Origin: Terebella lapidaria
Lineage: Eukaryota; Annelida; Polychaeta; Terebellida; Terebellidae
Length of the DNA stretch: 64,000 nt
Assembly (NCBI GenBank): GCA_949152475.1
Contig: CASCJZ010000060.1
Span: 27,524-91,523 of the forward strand
Reading direction: 5' to 3'
Position 1 is the first letter of the stretch, and every line of letters starts with the position of its first letter. The position numbers and the translations under genes are program-made. This document shows positions 55,822-64,000 of the stretch, in pieces. Under the pieces are notes generated by a model, which saw only the letters and a list, made by a program, of their open reading frames with translations, was not told the origin of the DNA and ran no database searches.

Positions 55822-58800
55822 CTAGTATATAAACTGACTATGTTCTTGATGTAACAATTCATCAAATAAATGAGTTTTGACTAGTTTTTTAAAAAGATCT
55901 TTAGATGTTATATTGTGCAGTGCTGGTGGTAGGGCATTCCATGCTGCTATCCCGGTGTAGTTAAAAGTGTTTTTGCTGGAAATATTTTTGAATGCGGGTA
56001 TTATGAGGGAACTTGAACTTGACCTTGTATTAAAAATGTGCTGAGAATGAACAAAGTTAAAATTAGCCTCAAGATATTTAGGGGCAGAGCCATGAATAAT
56101 ATTATGAACATGATTCAGCTGTAAGGCCATTATTTTTTGAATGATTGTTTTACAAACCCGCCGACTCCACATAAAATTGGCCGATAAGAAATAAATTCAA
56201 CAGTTCCTGTTTTTATTTTTATTTTACCCATCGACTTGTAAAATAATGCCCTGATAAAAATTTACATCATCAAATCGATCAGTCTTTGCCTTCATGGTTA
56301 TGCAAAAGACTTTTGCCTTCATGGTTATGCAAAAGACTTTCACTAATTCAATCTGATAATGTGTCTCACTCTCCCTATCTATCTGTATGTCTGGTTGTCT
56401 GTCTGTGCTTGACTATGGTTCTTCTATAAGTTCTCTCCAGATATTACTGAAATGCCCCGTTTGGATATAACTGGTGATCTGGTGATCGATATATTCAGAT
56501 TATTCAATGATCAATCTCGTTACAAGTATCATTTATATGTGTACTTTCATAGGTGGATTTTCAAAAATTGAGCCCTTATGTATTCTATAGCTTTTACACT
56601 TGAATTATCAAGAATTTTGTGGCAAGTACATGATGAAATATTGAAATGATTCAGGAGATGAAATGTGATGAGATTTTCGTTGCTCTTTATCAAAATAACA
56701 AACTGCAATGTGTTGAAGTATGATGTTGTTTCCTGATGTCATAAATACAGTCATTGAAATCAAGCTGAAAATTTGGCAAATCCTGTCTTAGGTAGGTTGC
56801 GAGAGAACTGGTAACGATTGTGAAAAAAAACTTTTTCCATCTCTATGCCCCTACTATAGGTGAGTTTTGACTATATAATATGTTTATGCCAAGGGGTATT
56901 TCTAGGCTGCATATCAATGCACATGCGGTTTTATGTGCACAAACACGCTGGTAAATTAACGTGTAAGAAATGATCAATTTTTCACAGTTACACTTTTTTT
57001 TTTATTAGCCCGACCACATATTTTCAGCAACTTTTATTTTTATTCCTTCCTACCGACCGACTTGAAATTTTTGAAGCAAAAAAGTTTGTAAAACAATTAA
57101 TTAAAAAACGATGGCCTAACTGGGTGACCCTTTTTTGAATAGGAAGCATGCCGACCTTTGTGAACTCCATGTGCCCAATATGGAACCTTGCAGGTAACTG
57201 CAGAATGAACCTAATAATTTTGTTTTGAGTGGTTTGCATTCTGTTTTTGTTTCTTTTCGACAGGCCATGGTACCAAGCTGAGCAGGCGTAGTCCATGTGA
57301 CACTGAACGAGAGCGGAAACAAGAGTTTTTTTGGTTTCTATGTCGAAGTTTCTCGCCTGGCGGTACAAGAACTTCAATTTTGCGTTGGATTTGGCTATTA
57401 TTTTCTGGGCTATGATTTCGCCTGAAAGTGATTGGTCGAGCTCCACACCAAGATATTTCACATGGGCTTTGCTCTTAATATCGTTACCTGCGCAGGTCGG
57501 ACTTACTATTTAGCTTCCTTTTGGTGCCGAACAATATGGATTCGGTCTTACCCAGATGAAGTGACAACTTGTTATCATTCAACCAGTCCCTGACTGAATT
57601 CAGTTCAGAAGCCAGTTGGTTCTGGATTTCCAGGATATTTTTGCCCGATATCATTAGGGCTGTGTCGTCAGCATACAGTAGGACCTTGCATCTGACTGCT
57701 GATGGCAAATCATTTACATATATTAAGAACAGGATAGGGCCCAATATGGATCCCTGGGGAACTCCACAAGTTACATTTTCCACAGAGGAAAGAGTACCCC
57801 CAATATCTACCAGTTGTGTTCTTCCTACAAGATAAGCCTGGAACCAGTCGAGAGCGGTCTTATTTAGACCCATAGCTTTCAATTTTTGCAGAAGGATCGT
57901 GTGATCAACAGTATCAAACGCCTTCTGTAGATCGAGTAACACCATGCCTGTATAATTTCCTTTGTCGCTCTCTATCTTAATTGTATCCATTAGATGGATC
58001 AGGCACGTTTCGGTCGAGTATGAGGACCTGAAACCACTCTGGTGTTCAAATAGTAACTCGTTTTCTTTCATAAATGTATCTAGTTGTTGACAGACAACTT
58101 TCTCCAATACTTTGGATATGGTGCTCAGTATGGAGACTGGCCTATAATTGCCAGCATCTATTTTACTATTTTTCTTAAAAAGTGGGGTCACCCTAGCTGC
58201 CTTCATGTCCTGTGGAATAGTGCCTGAAAGAGAGATAGATTAATAATGTGGGAGAGTGGGTGTGCTATTACCTTAGCGCCATCTTTGATGAATCGTGCCG
58301 GTATGTTATCCAGTCCAGTTGCTTTCGTGCCGTTTAAAGCAATCAGAATTCCAGTTACTTGCTCAGTTGTAACAGTGCGCAATGTGAACATGTTAGGGGT
58401 TACATTTAGTTTCTCATAAAATGCACAAAAGTGTTTGTAACCATATATGCCAGAGGCACTAGGTAGCTTATCGACAAGTGTGGAAGCGCAATCGTAGAGA
58501 AAAATGTGTTAAAATGATTGGCTACCTTGGTTTTGTCAAAGCAAATTTGGTCATCCATCAACAGCCCTATATTCTTAGGTCCATCTTTAGGCTTTGTAGA
58601 GGTTCCTAACTCTTTCAGACATTGCCACAATTTCTTTGGTTGACTTCGACATTCCTCAACCTTTACCTTATAGTAGTCTGATTTTGCTTTACTCTTATAA
58701 GCTTGTACTTTGTTTCTATGTACCACATATCATATATCTCCCCTTGTTTTGTTTTCTTGAACTTATGGAAGGCCTTATCACGCTCCCGTATAGCTTGGAG

Positions 58801-60170
58801 GATTTCCCCTGTCATCCAAGGCTCTGTACGTTGTTTCACACGTATGGCTTTGGAGGGTGCCACTTTATCGATGACCTTCCGAATTGCTGCTTTAAATAGC
58901 TGCCATGAATCCTCAACATTATTGTTGTTAGTTACAACTGACCAGTCATCTTCAGCTAATCTGGTCTCCAAGTCAGCCTTAGAATAATTTTTCAAAGATC
59001 TGATGTTTACCCAATTGTGGTTATTAATGGGTGTTTTGCAGACTTTACGTGTGCAGAAAATCAGCTGATGGTCACTCGTGCAAACATCTATCACCCCTGA
59101 CTGTGAAATTTTGTTAATGTCAGACACAAAAATCAAGTCAATTACTGAGGAAGTGTATTTTGTTATTCTGGTGGGCGAACATATTAGTTGAGAGAGATCA
59201 TACATTAGCATGAAGTTTTTCAATTGACTCAACAAGTTATTGCTAGTATTTCGACATGATGCATCTGAAACATTGATATTACAATCACCTAGGATTATAC
59301 ATTCATCACTCAACAGTTCACAAGAGTTGCATGTATTTTCTAGTTTTCCAATAAAGTCACTTTGAGTTGGTGGTCGGTAGCATATTCCGATGTGTATTGG
59401 TTTCGTCTTTGGGAGTAACAAGTCAATCCAAACTGATTCCATAGACTCACCGAGGTCACTTCTGGCATTGAATGTCAGATCATTCCTCACATACACACAT
59501 ACACCTCCACCATGGCGGTTCCTGTCCTTGCGAGTAATTGTATATCCAGGGACAGCTACCTCGGAGTCACATACGGAGCTGTCAAGCCATGTTTCTGTTA
59601 TCCCAAAAACTGCTGCATTAGACTGTCTCATAATCAAACTCACTTCGTCTAGTTTTGGGAGTAGACTTCTGACGTTTAGGTGCAATATGTGCAAACCTTT
59701 TTTAGAGTTAATTGACTGCAACCCTGCAAACAGCGCCTCTTCACCATATTCACCACTGGCACTCGTCGACTCTTGACTGGATTCTTCCGAAATTTCTCCA
59801 TCTAGCATGACGTTATGTGTCTGAACTGTGTTTGGAAGACTGTTCAGTGAACACAGAGTACACATGAAGGGGATTTCCTTGCCGAAGGAGACAGCATCAT
59901 CATAGTCTTCCTTGGAGATACCTCCACATTTGATGTGTGTCCAGTTGTTGCACATGTCGCATGACACTGCCTTGCTGTTGGATCTCACACCTTTTGTACA
60001 CTGCACACATGAGTATTTTGGTTTGGTGGGTCCTCGGCATGGATGAATGTCTCCGCACATCAGGAGACAGAGGTTAAACACCAAATTGTCTGTTTTCACT
60101 TTTATTTGTGTTTTTCGGTTTCGTCTTTGTTTACGTGGGCGTCCATTACAATTAATTAAGTTTCTCGTAG
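55822..60170 (-). pseudogene. CR1/L2-type LINE with PHD finger, EEP nuclease and RT, decayed
   Basis: In minus order: a frame to 58663 starts near 60099 with LLMCGDIHPCRGP, a degraded 2A-like motif. It continues with a PHD-type Cys/His finger (YSCVQC, CDMC, WTHIKC, FMCTLC) and an AP-type endonuclease (LNVRSL, ITETWLD, GGGVCVYVRND, GDCNIN, SDHQLI). Frameshifted pieces then give a linker (58726-58406), KATGLDNIPARF (58391-58203) and RT (58206-57484: GNYRPVS, AFDTVDH, GVPQGSILGP, YADDTAL). The post-RT region is at 57461-57024. The C-terminal segment (FNTRSSS, WNALPPAL) is at 56172-55822. The nuclease nicks DNA and RT primes there. At least four frame breaks show it is dead. Confidence 0.9.
56180..57023. 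other. Interruption inside the LINE 3' part
   Basis: This 0.84-kb stretch separates two pieces of the LINE C-terminus. Its edges resemble each other (atttttattttaccc...cgacttg near 56215-56240, tttttattccttcc...cgacttg near 57030-57065), so insertion with local duplication is likely. No gene is seen. Confidence 0.5.
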
Positions 60171-60214
60171 GGGTTAACAGTTCAAGGTTAACAGTTCTTG
60201 AACTGTTAACCCCT
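60169..60214. repeat. Hairpin, 18-bp perfect arms
   Basis: The arms 60169-60186 and 60197-60214 (containing gggttaacagttcaag) pair perfectly around a 10-base loop. The loop and arm also repeat gttaacagttc directly. It lies at the 5' edge of the LINE. Confidence 0.85.
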
Positions 60215-60330
60215 ATATAGACAAGTTCAAGAGGGAGAAACGTCGGCTATCTGTTTACCAGCAATTTGTTTTCCACAAGGACAGCTTCTATGTTTTGCTG
60301 ATATGCAGCGAATTTAGGACGGATGGCTCG

Positions 60331-60365
60331 TTAGTTCGACAACAAACTGTTTGTTGTCGAACTAA
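60331..60365. repeat. Near-perfect palindrome, 17-bp arms
   Basis: ttagttcgacaacaaac at 60331-60347 and its exact inverse at 60349-60365 share one central base. It abuts the CGAGCC-type terminus ending at 60330. Confidence 0.85.
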
Positions 60366-60539
60366 TGGTTTGTACCTTAGTTACCTAACCTTAACCACCA
60401 TACCTAATGTTAGGTACACAAAATGGCTCAATCGAGTATAGATCTAGTTGTTAAAAAATACATTCAGTTGACCAAATCTGGGATACAGGTGCATATCTGA
60501 GCAATGCTTGAGGCATGTGACTCATTTTTAGGTTACCGG

Positions 60540-60857
60540 ACCTTTGGTCCGATAACCTATTGACATGGCGTTGCGTCCGTCGTCCGTCTAGCCGGGCAGA
60601 CGAGAGTATGCTTGTGTGACTAGAAAAGGCACACAACCATAAGTTGTGCGGAAATTTCTTCTTGTGTGCCTATTTTGGGGAGTTGTGTGCCTATTTTAGA
60701 TAGGAAATTTAACATGTAAAAGACACACAAGATGGTGTCATCCGCACGTCCGTCCGTCCGTCTGGCGTTAACATTTTTATCTTCAAAGGTTATAATCGAA
60801 TCTTTCTGAAATTTTGCCCAGAAATGCCTAAAAATATTTTGAGAATGAGGTATTTTT
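60540..60857 (+). mobile_element. HINE copy 6, split
   Basis: It begins aggttaccggacctttgg after a T-run and follows HINE sequence, interrupted by a 121-bp MITE at 60611. At 60857 another HINE enters its ggtattttt T-run. The rest would lie beyond the window. Confidence 0.8.
60611..60731. mobile_element. 121-bp MITE with cttgtgtg ends
   Basis: It begins cttgtgtg and ends cacacaag, with atg immediately outside both ends. Internal ttgtgtgcctattttgggg-like repeats are present. It disrupts HINE copy 6 between the gtccgtc stretches. Confidence 0.65.
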
Positions 60858-63800
60858 AGCTTACCGGACCTATGGTCCGATAAGCTATTGACGTAAGGTT
60901 GCGTCCGTCCGTCGGCGTCGGCGTTGTCAAACGCTGGGAAAAATCTGTTCGATGAATATTGCTGTAATTCACAAAATATGTTCTATGGGCCCATATCTCC
61001 GGACCATTTTTATTTTCGTCGATTGAATCGTTTTTAGGTTACCGGACCTATGGTCCGATAACCTATTGCCGTCACGTTGCGTCCGTCGTCCGTCCGTCGT
61101 CCGTCGTCCGTCCACAGCTGTATCTTTAAAGTTTACAGGCGGATTTTTCTGAAATTTTGCACAAAAATGCCTAAAAATATTTCAAGAGGGGGTTTTTTTT
61201 TAGTTTTTTGATTTTCGCATTTTTCTCAAAATGGCGGCCATTTTTGACGAAAAATGGCCAATTTTGGACTTTGGCGGCCATTTTCTCAAAAACTGTCTGA
61301 TCAGTTTTGAGATTTTTGTTTCAAAAGATTCCCCTTATGTACCTCTATGATGTGTATAAGTTTTGTTTCCCTTGAATCGCCGGTCTCCGTGTGGCGGCCA
61401 TTTTGAATTTTTGACGGGTCGGCGAAAAAAAAATTTTTTGCCCCAATTCGCATTACTATCCATTTTGGGCCATTTCTAGGCAAAAAAAAAATTTTCACCC
61501 TTTGAAAAAAATTTTGGACTTAGAAAATTTTCGGCACTTTTTTCCTTCATAATGGGAGCTGCCCGGACTGTACTCATAGAACGCTTGAAGATAGAGCTTA
61601 GATATTGGCACTTTCAAATAGGAAGTCATATATAGCGAGTTGGGAGGGGACCTTGAATTTGACCTTTGATGACCTTGAAAGGTCAAAACAGCCATTTTTG
61701 AGTGAAAAAATGCCCAAATTTGCCTCTACAGATGAAATGCATTTAGATAGAGCTTCAGTTTGCATTATGAACATATAAGAAGTCATATATGGAACAACTA
61801 ATGATGACCTTGATTTTGACCTTGGATGACCTTGAGTGCTAAATGTCTGACTTGAAATCTTGAAAGTGGCCTCTGAAGCATAAACTTTTGCACATACAGG
61901 TTAGGATTGTGTATAAGCCTATAAAAAAAGTCATGTATAAATGGCACATTTTTTGGTGACCTTGAACTTGACCTTAACTTTGAAGGGCGAATCTCAAAAT
62001 CTGAAATTGGCCTATACACACGAAATACTTGTTGATAAAACTTATATGTTTGTATTATAAACATACGAAGTCATATGCAGCATACCTAATGGTGACATTG
62101 AGATTCACAAAGATGAATTTGACTGGTAAATCTCAAAATCATATGTCACCTACAATGCTTGAAACCAAAATTATCCGGTAACCTATCCTAGCCCTTGGGC
62201 TAATTTTTCCAAAATGGCCGCCATTTTGGTCGAAAAATGGCCAATTTTGGACTTTGGCGGCCATTTTCTCAAAAACTGTCTGATCAGTTTTGAGATTTTC
62301 GTTTCAAAAGATTCCCCTGATATACCTTTGTGCTGTTTATAAGTTTCGTTGCCCTTGAATCGTCGGTCTGCGTGTGGCAGCCATTTTGATTTTTTTGACG
62401 TGTCCCAGATAGGACTTTCTCATGTTAAATTAGCCTATGCTTTATTATGGGGACAAATTTCTCTTAATATCTAACTTAATATTGGGATTAGACATTAGGA
62501 ATCAATTGTGCACAGATAGGAAAATATATATGCCGAGTATTCTCGTGACCTTGAATTTGACCTTCGACCTAATTTTCAAGGTCACAGCACAAAATGGCTA
62601 ATATCTCGCTTATTATCGACTTTACAGCTTAGGAATCAATTGTCAGCATACAGGAACTGATATATTCTGAATATTATCATGACCTTGAATTTGACCTTTG
62701 ACCTCATTTTCAAGGTCACAGGACAAAATGGCTAATGTCTCGCTTATTATCGACTTTACAGCTTAGGAATCCAGGGAGAGGGCTAGAGCATTTGAACAGT
62801 GGGTCAGTTGGCTCCTTGACATTCAAAGCAATAGGACATTCCAAGTTTCAATGGGACATAACACATTCGTTTGTTATTATTGACACGATCTCAAATCCAT
62901 TGATAACTATAAATATCAAAATATCAATCTGTATATGCTGTGTAAAATATATCTGGAATCTATTTATTATATTGTTTACTTGATTAGTTGATATGATATG
63001 ATATGAACAATTATAATTATTATTTACAATGCTCAGTTACCTTGCTGAACATATCATGAATATTGCCATAAAACAATTTAAGTTTTCTCTTAGCTGGCAT
63101 CCTATATATTCTGCATGCTTCTCATGAAGTATGAGACCAAAAAAAACACTAAACTATGGCAGCCCCGCTCGCCTACATGGAAACAGATCGTCATGCAAAT
63201 TCTGATTGATTGTGCAAATGTGTGAGTGGTGGCGCGCCCTAGCGGTTAAAAGAAACATCATGATTATTTACTATTTTTGCCCCACCTGGCGAACTTCGGC
63301 AAAACTAACTGTAATTTGTATTTTCCGATCGAATTTGAAGCAAAAAAGTTTTAATGAAGAATGCTATCTAGATCTACCAGTGAAACAATCTGGATGATGT
63401 CCCATTTGATTTCATTTCGTGACGAGAACCGTATTTCGTGCGCAATCTATCCCAATGTTGAATTTCAGTCCAAAATGGGATTAAATAAATTCGAACAAAT
63501 TCGGGGCTTTCATCGTGTTTATGCACATACTGGCATACAGAATGAACATATTGAGCTGATTTTGGAGTTTGAAGGCATAGTCAATGTATATTAAGTAAAT
63601 ATGTTTATTTTGAAGCATTATTCAACTCGTACATCGAAAAAAAAATTTGTTTTTTGAGCCAGACAAAATCCATGTAGGGGATGAAATTTAACATTGGGTT
63701 AAATTGCCAACTTCTTCAATTCTTAAAAAAGAATTCTGAAATTTTGTTAAAAATTGTGGCATGATACATAATTAAACCATACCAAATTTCAACTTGATAC

Positions 63801-64000
63801 GATGATCCAAAAGAAAACTATGGCCAAAAAGCGCGTTTCACTGATGGCTGAATTTGAGTTAACCCCTGGGAATCAATTGTGAACATACAGGAAATGATGT
63901 ATGCCGAATATTTCGATGACCTTGAACCTGACACTTGACCTCGATTTCAAGGTCAGAGCACAAAATCTCTAATATCTTGGTTTTTATCGACTTTACAGCT
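60858..64000 (+). mobile_element. HINE of the AAGCT subfamily, right copy, continues past the window
   Basis: It starts agcttaccggacctatgg in a T-run. From 60940 on it is the inverse of 15551-23542, block by block. It contains HINE copy 7 (61036-62203) but lacks the SINE, Helitron B2 and HINE copy 5 found in the left copy. About 0.27 kb, including its 3' hairpin end, should lie beyond 64000. The frames near 62735 and 63361 are mirrored in the left copy, but neither resembles a known protein. Confidence 0.85.
61036..62203 (+). mobile_element. HINE copy 7, complete, in a T-run
   Basis: It begins aggttaccggac after ttttt and ends ccggtaacctatcc, then agcccttgggctaa before ttttt. The left paralogue near 23355 has one uninterrupted site (ccattttggaaaaaaatgatt), confirming the borders. 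It shares the full internal order with copies 3 and 5. The subterminal repeat here has one change (atccggtaacct). Confidence 0.9.

Larger units (their letters stand above)
53416..60330. mobile_element. Composite bounded by CGAGCC inverted ends
   Basis: CGAGCCATCCGTCCTAAATT at 53416 has its exact inverse at 60311-60330, and TTA lies outside both ends. Inside, a second matching inverted block (ctccctcttgaacttgtcta) occurs at 54342 and 60220. The termini belong to the 216-bp MITE family but lie 6.9 kb apart, with a MULE-like element, MITEs and a LINE between. It is either a large relative of the MITE or two solo ends. Confidence 0.55.

Overview
This is eukaryotic DNA from an invertebrate animal genome, probably marine. 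It has no operons or bacterial start signals. It holds Penelope-like, CR1/L2-type and Ty3/gypsy retroelements, Helitron-type repeats, many MITEs, and one intact-looking animal transcription-factor exon (a CREBZF/Zhangfei homologue). The species cannot be fixed from the sequence. The window is gene-poor and mostly layered repeats.

Layout. 1-1576 is a 20-bp minisatellite. 1577-5050 is a mosaic of MITE and Helentron-like fragments, including an 82-bp palindromic insertion with an 8-bp target duplication. 5477-7000 (minus) encodes the CREBZF-like bZIP protein. 7583-9399 (minus) is the 3' part of a decayed Penelope-like element (PLE) with a hammerhead-ribozyme core; the matching upstream RT piece lies at 23602-23832. 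Between them, 9400-23601 is a 14.2-kb insertion with Helitron-type ends. Removing it rejoins the PLE reading frame exactly. The insertion is filled with further nested elements: Helitron copies, Helentron-like HINEs, a tRNA-derived SINE, MITEs and satellites. 24041-37299 is a 13.3-kb array of a 25-bp minisatellite with a roughly 2.7-kb higher-order period, interrupted by a 216-bp MITE at a TA. 37546-46941 is mostly unassigned, with MITE-like inverted repeats and an undescribed-looking repeat family carrying repeated gggaaacg-type motifs and a C2H2 zinc-finger ORF. 46942-52433 is a broken Ty3/gypsy element (minus). A possible first coding exon lies near 53151. 53416-60330 is a composite bounded by inverted ends, containing a MULE-like element, three MITEs and a frameshifted CR1/L2-type LINE (minus). 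60540-64000 holds HINE copies, including an inverted paralogue of 15551-23542.

The main result is that nested insertions can be ordered, because two inverted copies of one HINE (15551-23542 and 60858-64000) act as empty-site controls for each other. Several insertion points can be read to the base. The two protein-coding candidates (CREBZF and the 53-kb exon) are unrelated; everything else is mobile or tandem DNA. All assignments come from reading motifs and repeats by eye, with no database search.
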